Positions 8,225 to 16,924 of a DNA stretch of 64,000 bases are shown here, piece by piece. Numbering within the stretch: position 1 is the stretch's first letter; each line of letters starts with the position of its first letter. The DNA is from Deferribacter thermophilus. GTDB taxonomy: Bacteria > Chrysiogenota > Deferribacteres > Deferribacterales > Deferribacteraceae. The notes beneath the pieces were generated by a model, which was not told the origin of the DNA, searched no databases, and saw only the letters and a list, made by a program, of their open reading frames with translations. The DNA lies in the NCBI RefSeq assembly GCF_049472675.1, contig NZ_JAPNXM010000009.1:13642-77641 (forward strand), read 5' to 3'. Both the position numbers and the translations under genes were made by a program.

Positions 8225-8572
8225 ATGAGTGAGAAAGTAAAAATTAGGTTTTTTGGCTCAAGTATGGAATTTGTATCTGGTTGAAGCCCTTCTTATTTCC
8301 CCGCAGGTTGTGGGGTGAGTGAAGATCCATACTTTGATATAGCTAATAAACTGGAAGGTAAATTAGTTAAAAAATATGGTTTAGATGGTGTTGATTTTAG
8401 ATATGTGGATATTTCCTCACCAGAAGTTTTAGAGTATATTGATGAAGTTAGCACTATAGTGGAAAATAGACTTCCTCTACCTTATGTATCTATAAACGGT
8501 AGTCCCGTTTCATGGGGTATTGATGATGCTGAAGAAATTTTTATAAAAATTGTGAACTTTTTGAATTTATAA
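8225..8572 (+). CDS. Small selenoprotein, thioredoxin-fold/YuzD-like, with in-frame UGA (Sec20)
   Basis: The ATG at 8225 follows GTGAGG of the purF end. The frame reads MSEKVKIRFFGSSMEFVSG, then TGA at 8282-8284, then SPSYFPAGCG and continues open to TAA at 8570-8572, for 115 residues including Sec20. Standard ORF calling sees only the part after the UGA. The UGA is followed at SelB distance by a hairpin with a GU-containing loop. An N-terminal beta strand before Sec, a Cys nine residues after it (C29), FRYVDI, and LPLPYVSINGSPV toward the C-terminus are thioredoxin-like and recall the YuzD/DUF1462 family, where a strand-proline block precedes the substrate site. A redox role is likely; substrate and partner are unknown. 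It is co-transcribed with purF, and a terminator overlaps its stop. Confidence 0.85.
8299..8315 (+). promoter_or_regulatory. Bacterial SECIS element
   Basis: CCCCGC (8299-8304), loop AGGTT, GTGGGG (8310-8315): a 6-bp stem with one G-U pair. The loop G lies about 22 bases after the UGA. The loop and closing pairs (GCAGGTTGT) resemble the SelB-binding tip of the E. coli fdhF SECIS (GCAGGTCTGC). Confidence 0.8.
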
Positions 8573-8600
8573 TAGGGGGTGCTATATATACCCCTATTAT
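8569..8600. terminator. Bidirectional terminator overlapping two stop codons
   Basis: ATAATAGGGG (8569-8578) pairs with CCCCTATTAT (8591-8600) across a 12-base loop. The TAA of the selenoprotein gene (8570-8572) and the TAA of the convergent transglycosylase gene (8597-8599) both lie inside the stem. Confidence 0.7.
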
Positions 8601-9298
8601 GCGTTATTTTTAATTGTAGAGATTAGTTGGTAGTTTCTAATAACACGGTTGTAATAAAATTTTGGTATTCTTTTCTTTTTTCTTAATCTATAATTTAGAT
8701 TTGAAGGTCCTAAATTGTAGGCTATAATTGCATATTTAACATTACCATTATATTTTTTTATCAGGTAAGCAAAATAATTTATGCCAATTTTAATATTTGT
8801 AATAGGATCGAACAATTCTTTTTTGTGAGATATTTCTATATCGTCATTTAAGTTAGAAATATAATAAGCTGTATTAGGAAGTATTTGCATTAAACCTATT
8901 GCTCCTTTTCTGGAAATACTTTTATGATTAAAAGAGCTTTCAGTAAGTATTAAAGATAGAATAAGATATGGATCTATATTTTCCTTAGTAGATTCTTCAA
9001 CTATTGTGTAAGATATATCCATTGTAGAATATGGTACATTATTATTTGTAAGATAACTTAATACATTGTTTATATCAATTATTTGATTATATTTTGATAT
9101 GAGGTATTTATTTTTAGATTTAGAATTATATAAAGATGCGAGATAATCGGTTTTTTTTAATGATAACTCTTCTAATAAATCTATTTTGTTAAAGTAATAT
9201 TGGCTTAAACTTGTAACAAGTAAACTATATGTAAATAAGGTAAGGAACAAAACCTTACAAAAAACATTAATCTTTAAAAATTCTTTTTCTAAAGTCAT
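8597..9298 (-). CDS. Membrane-anchored lytic transglycosylase (SLT domain)
   Basis: 233 residues. An N-terminal hydrophobic segment (about residues 12-30) is an uncleaved anchor or signal, followed by about 70 linker residues and a C-terminal SLT/MltE-C-like lysozyme fold. The catalytic Glu is E120 in ILTESSFNHKS, followed by KGAIGLMQILP and the late AYNLGPSN motif, all standard for family 1 transglycosylases. It cleaves the MurNAc-GlcNAc bond of peptidoglycan in the periplasm. The ATG at 9298 has no near Shine-Dalgarno, while a promoter lies 28 bases upstream. Confidence 0.88.
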   Translation of the reverse strand: MTLEKEFLKINVFCKVLFLTLFTYSLLVTSLSQYYFNKIDLLEELSLKKTDYLASLYNSKSKNKYLISKYNQIIDINNVLSYLTNNNVPYSTMDISYTIVEESTKENIDPYLILSLILTESSFNHKSISRKGAIGLMQILPNTAYYISNLNDDIEISHKKELFDPITNIKIGINYFAYLIKKYNGNVKYAIIAYNLGPSNLNYRLRKKKRIPKFYYNRVIRNYQLISTIKNNA

Positions 9299-9325
9299 GG
9301 TTAATCTTGAAAAATCCCTTAAATT

Positions 9326-9354
9326 ATTTTATGGTCAATATTCAAAATATACAA
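9326..9354 (-). promoter_or_regulatory. Promoter of the transglycosylase gene
   Basis: On the minus strand TTGTAT (9354-9349), 17-base spacer, TAAAAT (9331-9326), about 27 bases before the ATG. Confidence 0.45.
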
Positions 9355-9393
9355 AATGAGCAAATTGTAAATGATTTTTTGTGAGGTGATCAA

Positions 9394-10740
9394 ATGGAAA
9401 AAATTCATGAATTAATTAAGTACTTGGATTCAATAGTTTGGGGACCTTTTATGCTTGTTTTACTTATAGGTACGGGTGTTTTAATTACAGTAAGACTTGG
9501 GTTTGTTCAGGTGAGGTTATTACCTAAGGCATTGAAACTTATATTTTCAAAAGGTGAAGGCAGTAAAGGGGAAGGTGATATAACACCTTTTCAGGCTCTA
9601 ACTACTGCGTTGTCTGCGACGATTGGTACTGGAAATATCGCTGGTGTTGCAACAGCGATAGCTACAGGTGGGCCTGGAGCTATATTTTGGATGTGGTTGT
9701 CAGCTTTTTTTGGGATGGCTACAAAATATGCTGAGGCAGTATTAGCTGTGACTTATCGTAAAAAACTTGAAGATGGCACAAGTATTGGTGGACCAATGTA
9801 TTATTTAAAAGATGGGATAAAAAATAAATTTTTAGGAAATGTTTTAGGTGTATTATTTGCCATTTTTGGAATTATTGCATCATTTGGTATAGGTAGTATG
9901 GTACAGTCTCATTCTGTGGCTTTGGCAGTAAATGATGCTTTTAATATCCCAAAAGGGGTCACAGGTTTAGTTTTGATGATTTTAACTGCTCTGGTTATTA
10001 TAGGTGGAATAAAAAGGATAGGGAAAGTTACTGAAAAGATTGTCCCTTTTATGGCTGTTTTTTACTTTATTTTTGCTATTATCATAATAATCTTAAATAT
10101 TGGTCATATCATTGATGTCATTGTATTAATCTTTAAATCAGCTTTTTCACCTATTGCCGCTGTTGGTGGTTTTGCTGGTGCAGCGGTGAAAGATGCCATC
10201 AGATATGGGGTGGCAAGAGGGGTTTTTTCCAATGAAGCAGGTTTAGGTAGCGCACCGATTGCTCATGCAGCTGCAAAGACAGATAATCCAGTAAGACAAG
10301 GTTTAATAGCGATGACAGGTGTTTTTTTTGATACAATCGTTATATGTTCTTTAACTGCATTTATTATACTTCTTACAGGAGTTTGGGATAGTGGTAAAAC
10401 AAGTACAGAGCTTACTGCAATGGCTTTTGTATCAGTATTTGGAGGTAACGGGAAATTATTTTTGGCTTTGGCATTAATGTTTTTTGCTTATTCTACGATT
10501 TTGGGTTGGTCATATTATGGAGAACAATGTGCAAAATTTTTGTTTGGCTATAAATTTAGTTATTTTTATAAAATTATTTATAGTTTGAGTGTTTTTTATG
10601 GTGCTTTTAGGAAAACTGATTTTGTGTGGGATATGGCTGATTTATTTAATGGGATGATGGCTATACCAAATTTAATTGGTCTTATTTTGTTATCAGGTAT
10701 GCTGGTTAAAATTACAAAAAGTAAGATTGATGAAGTATAG
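9394..10740 (+). CDS. AGCS-family sodium:alanine/glycine symporter
   Basis: 448 residues, a polytopic membrane protein of about 10-11 helices. Family blocks are visible: the TALSATIGTGNIAGVATAI helix segment, GGPGAIFWMWL, GGPMYYL and RGVFSNEAGLGSAPIAHAAA. Members import alanine or glycine with Na+; exact substrate not determinable. The ATG follows GTGAGGTGATCAA, a strong Shine-Dalgarno. It overlaps sfsA by 11 bases. Confidence 0.93.
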   Translation: MEKIHELIKYLDSIVWGPFMLVLLIGTGVLITVRLGFVQVRLLPKALKLIFSKGEGSKGEGDITPFQALTTALSATIGTGNIAGVATAIATGGPGAIFWMWLSAFFGMATKYAEAVLAVTYRKKLEDGTSIGGPMYYLKDGIKNKFLGNVLGVLFAIFGIIASFGIGSMVQSHSVALAVNDAFNIPKGVTGLVLMILTALVIIGGIKRIGKVTEKIVPFMAVFYFIFAIIIIILNIGHIIDVIVLIFKSAFSPIAAVGGFAGAAVKDAIRYGVARGVFSNEAGLGSAPIAHAAAKTDNPVRQGLIAMTGVFFDTIVICSLTAFIILLTGVWDSGKTSTELTAMAFVSVFGGNGKLFLALALMFFAYSTILGWSYYGEQCAKFLFGYKFSYFYKIIYSLSVFYGAFRKTDFVWDMADLFNGMMAIPNLIGLILLSGMLVKITKSKIDEV

Positions 10741-11407
10741 TAATGAATTTTTAATAGGTAAATTTATAAAGCGTTATAAAAGATTTTTTGTTGATTGTGA
10801 ATATAATGGGGAAATTTTAACTGCGTATAATCCCAATACTGGTTCTATGAGAGGGCTACTTAATAAAGGTTGTAAAGTAGCTCTCTCTAAATCTGATAAT
10901 CCTACAAGAAAATTAAAGTATACTGTTGAAGCTTTTGAATTAGATAGTTATTGGGTATATACAAATACTGTCAATATAAATAACATTGTTAAAAAAGGGA
11001 TAGAAGATGGCATAATTAGCGAGTTTAAAAGATATACCTATTTAAAACCTGAATATAAAATAGATGACAGTAGAATCGATTTTTATATCGAAAAAAAGGA
11101 TGAAAAATATTTAGTTGAGGTAAAGAATGTAACTTTACTATATCAAAATACGGCCTATTTTCCAGATACTATTACCAAAAGGGGGAGTAAACATTTAAAA
11201 CTGTTGTCCAAATTTGCAAAAAACGGTTTTAAATGTTTTATTTTATATATTGTTGGTGTTGATGCAGATAGTTTTAAGTGTGCAGATTTTATTGATAGGG
11301 ATTATTGTATGGCTTATAATGAAGCCATTGAAAATGGTGTTAATAAACTTTTGTATAAACATATATTTGATCCTATTAAAAGAATTTCTAATATTGTACC
11401 ATTTTAA
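10730..11407 (+). CDS. sfsA: SfsA-family nuclease-like protein
   Basis: 225 residues from the ATG at 10730 (MKYSNEFLIGKF). SfsA markers are GEILTAYNPNTGSM near the N-terminus, then the PD-(D/E)XK-like core DSRIDFYIE and YLVEVKNVTL, TITKRGSKHLKLL, and CMAYNEAIENGV at the end. SfsA was named for sugar-fermentation stimulation and has an OB-fold plus nuclease-like fold; its physiological role is unsettled. The start lies inside the symporter gene, so translation is probably coupled. Confidence 0.9.
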   Translation: MKYSNEFLIGKFIKRYKRFFVDCEYNGEILTAYNPNTGSMRGLLNKGCKVALSKSDNPTRKLKYTVEAFELDSYWVYTNTVNINNIVKKGIEDGIISEFKRYTYLKPEYKIDDSRIDFYIEKKDEKYLVEVKNVTLLYQNTAYFPDTITKRGSKHLKLLSKFAKNGFKCFILYIVGVDADSFKCADFIDRDYCMAYNEAIENGVNKLLYKHIFDPIKRISNIVPF

Positions 11408-11470
11408 ATTAATTTGTTGAAGAGTGATTTAATCTATGATAAATATTTTTAATTAAAGGCTGGTGAGAAA

Positions 11471-13114
11471 GTGTTAAGAAGTTTAAGAATTATAAACTTT
11501 TCTGTATTTGAAGATGTATTAATTGAGTTCAGTAAAGGGCTTAATATTATTACGGGTGAAACAGGTGCTGGTAAGTCTGTTTTGATTGATTCTATAAAAA
11601 TGGCATTAGGTGAGCGATTTTCAAAAGAAAAACAGAGAAAACCTGATGAAAAAACATATATTGAAGCAGTTTTTGAAGAAGTTAATGTTCCTGACGAGAT
11701 TGTTGAACGGTATAATGTTGAAGATATTTTAGTAATCAGAAGAGAAATTGATTCAAATGGTAAAAACAAAATTTTTGTTAATGGTTATGCTATAACATTG
11801 AATGAATTAAAGATAATATCACAGTATTTGGTAGATATTCATGGTCAGCATGACCATCAGCTTTTGTTAAACCCTGAAAACCATAAAAATTACATTGATA
11901 AGTTTGTAGATAAATCAATTTTGCAAAAATTTAATGATTGTTATGAAAGATACCAAAACCTAAAATCAAAATTGAGACAACTTATAGAAAATAGAAGTGA
12001 AATAGAATTTAAGAGGGAGCTTTTACAAAGCCAACTTAACGAGATTGAAGAGTTACAAATTGATTTAGATAATGATTCTAAATTAGAAGATAGGATAAAA
12101 TTCTTATCAAATATAGAAAAAATTAAAAATGCCATTAATAATTCTTTACAGCTGCTGAGTTATTCTGAAATTAATATTGAAGGTCTTTTAAATGAAGTAT
12201 TATCAAATCTTTCTTCTATTAAAGATAGCGGGGAAAGTATCTTTAATGCTTATACAAGGGCAGAGGAGATTAGTTATTTGTTAAATGATTTAGTTTCTCA
12301 ACTAGAGAGCGTATTTGATTTTGAAAATTATGACCCTGAAGAGCTTAACAACCTAATTGATAGAAAAATAGCGATCGATAAGTTGTGTAAAAAATATGGT
12401 CCTACTTTAGAGGATGTTTTACAATACAAAGAAAATATTGTGAGTGAACTTGATTTATTAAGTGTAGATGATAATACAATAGATAAATTAAATAATGATT
12501 TAAATAATTTACTTGAAGAGTTAAAACTTCTTGATAATGAATTGTATCTTAATAGATTAAATGTTTTTAAAAAGCTAAAAAAGGATGTAGAATCGATATT
12601 GAAAGAGTTAGAGCTAAAGGATGCAGAACTATTTTTAAATTTTCAAAACTATAATGAAATAACAAAATATGGTAGTAAAATACCTGAATTTTTACTCACT
12701 ACAAACAAAGGTTTTGAACCTGCACCTTTGCATAAAATTGCATCTGGCGGTGAGTTATCTAGGATTATGCTGGCACTAAAAAGTATATTTTCTGAATATG
12801 ATAGTATAAATACACTGATTTTTGATGAAGTGGATACTGGGATAAGTGGTAAAACTGCTAAAAAGGTTGGTGAAAAATTAAAAAGATTATCACAAAAAAA
12901 ACAACTTATTGTTATTACACATTTGCCTGTGGTAGCAGCATTTGGTGATACACACTTTCATATTGAAAAAACTTCAAAGGGGGATAAAACAGAGGCTATT
13001 ATTAGACAATTAGATGACAATGAAAAGAAAGAGATTCTAGCTACTATGATTGCTGGAAGAGTGACAGAGCATTCATTAAAACAGGCATTGGAATTGTTGG
13101 CAGAAAATGGTTAA
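11471..13114 (+). CDS. recN: DNA repair protein RecN
   Basis: 547 residues, an SMC-like ATPase used in double-strand break repair. Walker A GETGAGKS is at residues 29-36, a long coiled-coil centre is rich in Glu/Lys/Leu, the ABC signature ASGGELSRIM lies near residue 424, and Walker B TLIFDEVDTG near residue 448. GTG start after GGCTGGTGAG. It overlaps the next gene by 8 bases. No LexA box was recognised upstream. Confidence 0.96.
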   Translation: MLRSLRIINFSVFEDVLIEFSKGLNIITGETGAGKSVLIDSIKMALGERFSKEKQRKPDEKTYIEAVFEEVNVPDEIVERYNVEDILVIRREIDSNGKNKIFVNGYAITLNELKIISQYLVDIHGQHDHQLLLNPENHKNYIDKFVDKSILQKFNDCYERYQNLKSKLRQLIENRSEIEFKRELLQSQLNEIEELQIDLDNDSKLEDRIKFLSNIEKIKNAINNSLQLLSYSEINIEGLLNEVLSNLSSIKDSGESIFNAYTRAEEISYLLNDLVSQLESVFDFENYDPEELNNLIDRKIAIDKLCKKYGPTLEDVLQYKENIVSELDLLSVDDNTIDKLNNDLNNLLEELKLLDNELYLNRLNVFKKLKKDVESILKELELKDAELFLNFQNYNEITKYGSKIPEFLLTTNKGFEPAPLHKIASGGELSRIMLALKSIFSEYDSINTLIFDEVDTGISGKTAKKVGEKLKRLSQKKQLIVITHLPVVAAFGDTHFHIEKTSKGDKTEAIIRQLDDNEKKEILATMIAGRVTEHSLKQALELLAENG

Positions 13115-13709
13115 ATTTTTAGCTTTTATTGTTTCAGGGATAAATCAGTTAGGTTATTTGGGAATTATATTTTTGATGACTCTTGAAAGTTCTTTTTTCC
13201 CTTTTCCCAGCGAAGTTGTTATTCCGCCTGCAGGATATCTTGCAGCTAAAGGGGAGATGAATTTAGTTTTGATTATTTTATCAGGGATATTTGGTAGTAT
13301 TTTAGGTGCATTGATTAATTATTATATCGCATATAAATTTGGTAGGGTTTTTTTATTAAAATATGGGAAGTATGTTTTTTTAGATGAATCAAAGTTTAAT
13401 AAAATAGAGCAATTTTTTAACAAACATGGTGAAATAACAACTTTTATAGGCAGACTTTTACCTGGCATAAGACAGTATATATCTTTTCCTGCAGGTTTGG
13501 CAAAAATGGATCTTTTTAAATTTATTCTATTTACTGCTATTGGAGCTGGAATTTGGGTTGTTATTTTAGCGTATGTGGGTTATTTTGTTGGAAATAATAT
13601 TGAGCTGGTTAAAAAGAACCTACATGTTATAACCATATATATGATACCCATTTTGGCTATTATAGTTATAATTTATGTTTTGTTTACAAAAAGGAGAGGT
13701 AAAATATGA
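13107..13709 (+). CDS. DedA-family membrane protein
   Basis: 200 residues with about five hydrophobic segments. The SNARE-associated/DedA core is clear: TLESSFFPFPSEVVIPPAG near residue 25-45, FGSILGALINYYIAY, and GRLLPGIRQYISFPAG in the second half with its conserved Arg residues. DedA proteins are linked to undecaprenyl-phosphate or phospholipid translocation at the inner membrane and to envelope stress tolerance. It overlaps recN and, by an ATGA, the M23 peptidase. Confidence 0.9.
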   Translation: MVKFLAFIVSGINQLGYLGIIFLMTLESSFFPFPSEVVIPPAGYLAAKGEMNLVLIILSGIFGSILGALINYYIAYKFGRVFLLKYGKYVFLDESKFNKIEQFFNKHGEITTFIGRLLPGIRQYISFPAGLAKMDLFKFILFTAIGAGIWVVILAYVGYFVGNNIELVKKNLHVITIYMIPILAIIVIIYVLFTKRRGKI

Positions 13710-14815
13710 GGATTTTTAAGTATATATTGGTTTTAATTTTTATCTGCTATAATCTTTTCGCATTTGAGGTAAAATTTGGTGATACTTTATTTGGCATTTT
13801 AAAAAGCTATATGAGTCCTAAGGATATTTTAGATATTTCTAAAGAATTAAAAAAACTTGATTTTGAATTAAAGGCTGGACAGAAATATGAAATTAAAAAT
13901 GATAAAATAGTTTTTCATGATGGGATAGCAAGAGATATTATTGTTGATTTAGATACAAAGGTTGTTAAAGAAGTTAGATATTCTATAAATAAGCTTGTTA
14001 CAGTTGTTTCAGGAGAGATTGAAGATAGCCTTTTTGGAGCGGTTGTGAAAACGGGTGAAGATGAAATTTTGGCTGTTAGGTTGGCTGAGATTTTTGAATG
14101 GGAAATCGATTTCTTTAAAGATATCAGAAAAGGTGATGAATTTTATGTAGTGGTCGAAAAATTATTTTGTAAAGGGAAGTTTATAGGATATGGCAAGATT
14201 TTGGGTGCAGATTTCGTTAATAAAGGTAGACATATAAGAGCTCTATATTATGAAAATAAATATACAAAAGGTTATTTTACACCTGAAGGGGAGTCCCTTA
14301 AAAAAGGTTTTTTAAAAGCTCCTTTAAAGTTTGGAAGGATTACATCAACCTTCAAATACAGAAGATTACATCCTGTTTTAAAGGTTTATAGACCACATTA
14401 TGGTGTTGATTATGCAGCACCGATTGGAACCCCTATTCATGCCACAGCTGATGGAAGGGTAGTTGCAAAAAGTTATTCGAAATCTAATGGTTATTATGTA
14501 AAAATAAAACATAATAACGGTTATTATACTTATTATTTACACATGTCTAAATTTAAAAAAGGTTTAAAAGTTGGCTCTTATGTTAGACAGGGGGATGTTA
14601 TCGGTTATGTTGGTATGACAGGTTATGCAAGTGGTCCTCATGTTGACTATAGAATTAAAAAAAATGGGAGATGGATTAACCCTTTACATTTTAAATCCCC
14701 TTCAAAAAAGCTTTCAAAAAATATGATAGCTGATTTTTTAGCTAAAACTAATTATGTGGCCTCTCTGTTAGACTCATCTTATTACAAGTTTGCGAAATTG
14801 TTTATTACAAGATAG
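13706..14815 (+). CDS. Secreted M23 peptidase (peptidoglycan endopeptidase-like)
   Basis: 369 residues. An N-terminal signal peptide (KYILVLIFICYNLFA) is followed by an OapA/LysM-like segment and a C-terminal LytM-type M23 domain. Zinc ligands H231 and D235 sit in HYGVDYAAP, and YYTYYLHMSKF is the middle block. The last motif is GPHVDYR: H312 matches the catalytic His, but the second zinc His of the usual HxH is Asp (D314). This HxD variant may still bind zinc. It probably acts on periplasmic cross-links. The ATG overlaps the dedA stop. Confidence 0.88.
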   Translation: MRIFKYILVLIFICYNLFAFEVKFGDTLFGILKSYMSPKDILDISKELKKLDFELKAGQKYEIKNDKIVFHDGIARDIIVDLDTKVVKEVRYSINKLVTVVSGEIEDSLFGAVVKTGEDEILAVRLAEIFEWEIDFFKDIRKGDEFYVVVEKLFCKGKFIGYGKILGADFVNKGRHIRALYYENKYTKGYFTPEGESLKKGFLKAPLKFGRITSTFKYRRLHPVLKVYRPHYGVDYAAPIGTPIHATADGRVVAKSYSKSNGYYVKIKHNNGYYTYYLHMSKFKKGLKVGSYVRQGDVIGYVGMTGYASGPHVDYRIKKNGRWINPLHFKSPSKKLSKNMIADFLAKTNYVASLLDSSYYKFAKLFITR

Positions 14816-14832
14816 ATTAAGTTTTATAATGA

Positions 14833-14860
14833 TTGCCTTGCCTATTAGTTGTGGTATAAT
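14833..14860 (+). promoter_or_regulatory. radC promoter, leaderless architecture
   Basis: TTGCCT (14833-14838), 16-base spacer, extended -10 TGGTATAAT with TATAAT at 14855-14860, then exactly six bases to the ATG at 14867. There is no room for a Shine-Dalgarno, so the transcript is expected to start at or next to the A of the ATG. Confidence 0.7.
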
Positions 14861-14866
14861 ATAGTT

Positions 14867-15538
14867 ATGAAATCTAAAATTCCGCACTATCTTGGGCATA
14901 GAAAAAGGTTGAAAGATAGATTTATAAAAAATCCTAACTCATTAGCAGATTATGAGATTATAGAGCTTTTACTGGGATATGTAATCCGTGGAAAAGATGT
15001 GAAGCCTCAAGCTAAAAAGGTCATTGAGAAATTAAATGGGATAGAGAATATTTTTCAGATAAACGATAAAATAGATGGTATTGGTAGTGAGTCGGTTTTG
15101 TTTTTTAAAATTATAAAAGAGCTATATAAAAGGTGCGAATATGCAAAAATAAAAAGTAGTGAATCTATTTTAAATACACCGTCTGCTGTATATAATTTTA
15201 TTAAATATGAAATAGGTTTTGACGAAACAGAAAAGTTAGTGGCAATCTTTCTTGATTCAAAGGGTGGAGTAAAAGAGTATAATATTTTAAGTAATGGAAG
15301 CGTTAATGAATCCTATTTCCCCCCAAAAGAGATTGCTAAAATGGCTCTTATAAAAAATGCTGTGGGTGTAATTATTGCTCATAATCATCCTTCAGGTAAT
15401 TTAAAAGCATCAAATAGCGATATTAGGTATACTAAGAATGTTAAGGATGCATTAAATGTTGTCGATATCGCTCTCATAGATCACATTATAGTTTCGCATA
15501 AAGGGTTTTTATCTTTTAAACAGGAGGGATTACTATGA
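14867..15538 (+). CDS. radC: RadC/MPN-domain protein
   Basis: 223 residues. The N-terminal HhH-like region (LADYEIIELLLGY) is followed by a JAMM/MPN metalloprotease-like domain with HNHPSGN (H172, H174) and the downstream SNSD aspartate, plus DHIIVS at the end. RadC was once assigned to DNA repair; its activity remains unproven. The start at MKSKIPHYLGHRKRLKDRF is chosen because it matches the family and sits six bases after a TATAAT box. It overlaps the next gene by four bases. Confidence 0.93.
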   Translation: MKSKIPHYLGHRKRLKDRFIKNPNSLADYEIIELLLGYVIRGKDVKPQAKKVIEKLNGIENIFQINDKIDGIGSESVLFFKIIKELYKRCEYAKIKSSESILNTPSAVYNFIKYEIGFDETEKLVAIFLDSKGGVKEYNILSNGSVNESYFPPKEIAKMALIKNAVGVIIAHNHPSGNLKASNSDIRYTKNVKDALNVVDIALIDHIIVSHKGFLSFKQEGLL

Positions 15539-16917
15539 AAAAAATATTAGGCTTTTTTTTACTATCGTTTACCTTATTAGTTGCAGCTGGTTGGGGATCT
15601 ACAGTTAATATTTATAAAGATGTTATTTATTATAAACCTGACCTAAAAAGTAATTTTATAGGTTTTAATAATAGTGTGAATGTAAAGTGTAATGGTGATA
15701 TTGCTAAATTGATTGCAAAAGATGAATTAAATGAAAAATGTTATTTATGTTATTATTACAATAAAAATCAGAGTTTAACATTACAGCTTGAAAAGCTAAA
15801 TACTGCCTATGAGACTACCAATATTTTACTCAAAAATGTAACAGTTAATTCAAATGATTTTTTTGATTTTAACCAAAGATTAACAAATGAGCTTTTTAAT
15901 ATTAAAAGTGAAATTAAGAAAGTCAATAAAGAGTTAAAAGAAATAGATAATGTTTTTAAGAGATCTGCTCCAAATAATTCACCTTTTTATTTAGAAACAT
16001 CAAAATGTGATGATATCGAGTTAAAATTCTCTGGAATTAAATTTGATCTTTACAATACTTTAACAGTGGATTCGATAAGCGAAAACAAAGCTAAAATTAG
16101 GGTAGTTAAAAAAGTTGGTTTGATAAATAAGAGTGGGGTAGATATTTTAGCAAAAGAAGCTAAACTATTTTTGAAAAGAAGTGAAAATGTTGAAGGTAAC
16201 TTGAAATTTTCTCCATGGTTAGTAGATGTTTTTCAACCAATTAGAGCTTTTATGAAAGCTAAAAGTATCGAAAAAAGTGACTTAAGTTTGGAAGATTATC
16301 AGGAAGGTTCTGTCGAATCAGAAGGGAACAGAGTATATTCTATTAAAAATTTGGTACTACCATCTGATGGGAGTAAAAAAGAGTTTATCTTAAATAGCAT
16401 GGTAGTATTTGCCGATTATGGTCTTATTACTTACCCCTATTTGTCAAAAAGTGTTTATAGAGAAATTACATTTGATGTCCCTTTTGATTTAGAAAATAAC
16501 CTATGGCAAATAAGGATAGGAAATGAGGTTTTTAGCAATGTTAAAGGGTTTTTAGAAAAAGACAGATATACCTTATTAGCTGGGAAAGTGTATGACATAA
16601 AAGTGGATAGAAATAGATTAATTGATTTTCAGGAAGAAGCAGGTTTTTTTGGTAATAAAAAGAGGATAAAGGATGGTTATCTGATTTCTCTGAGCAACAT
16701 CTCTAATAAAAGTTATCTTATAAAAGTTGTAGATAGAATTCCAGTTTCAAAAAATGAAAAAATCAAGGTTGAAGATGTTCAGATTAACAATGATAACTGT
16801 GAAATAAAAAAGGATGGGAAGCTATTGTGCAATATAAGATTAGATTCAAATCAAAATGTTGATATCAAAGTTACTTTTACTATTTTATACGATAAGGATA
16901 TCGAAATAAATTACTGA
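15535..16917 (+). CDS. Secreted DUF4139-like protein
   Basis: 460 residues with an N-terminal signal peptide (KKILGFFLLSFTLLVAAGWG). A coiled-coil-like stretch (residues about 75-145) precedes a beta-rich C-terminal half. The end contains LLAGKVYDIKVDR and KVVDRIPVSKNEKIKV, the hallmark of DUF4139, in which a beta domain follows an N-terminal DUF4140/coiled coil. The function of this family is unknown; some members are called mucoidy inhibitor A homologues. A strong Shine-Dalgarno (CAGGAGGG) precedes the ATG, which overlaps the radC stop. Confidence 0.7.
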   Translation: MKKILGFFLLSFTLLVAAGWGSTVNIYKDVIYYKPDLKSNFIGFNNSVNVKCNGDIAKLIAKDELNEKCYLCYYYNKNQSLTLQLEKLNTAYETTNILLKNVTVNSNDFFDFNQRLTNELFNIKSEIKKVNKELKEIDNVFKRSAPNNSPFYLETSKCDDIELKFSGIKFDLYNTLTVDSISENKAKIRVVKKVGLINKSGVDILAKEAKLFLKRSENVEGNLKFSPWLVDVFQPIRAFMKAKSIEKSDLSLEDYQEGSVESEGNRVYSIKNLVLPSDGSKKEFILNSMVVFADYGLITYPYLSKSVYREITFDVPFDLENNLWQIRIGNEVFSNVKGFLEKDRYTLLAGKVYDIKVDRNRLIDFQEEAGFFGNKKRIKDGYLISLSNISNKSYLIKVVDRIPVSKNEKIKVEDVQINNDNCEIKKDGKLLCNIRLDSNQNVDIKVTFTILYDKDIEINY

Positions 16918-16924
16918 GGTTTAT

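Noticed and set aside
8315..8572. An 85-residue protein starting at GTG 8315 as a separate gene
   Set aside because: The GTG is the 3' arm of the SECIS hairpin, has no ribosome site, and the reading frame extends upstream through UGA to an ATG with a good one; the selenoprotein model explains it better.
11214..11420. Plus-strand ORF of 68 codons
   Set aside because: A hydrophobic-looking shadow of the sfsA gene in another frame.
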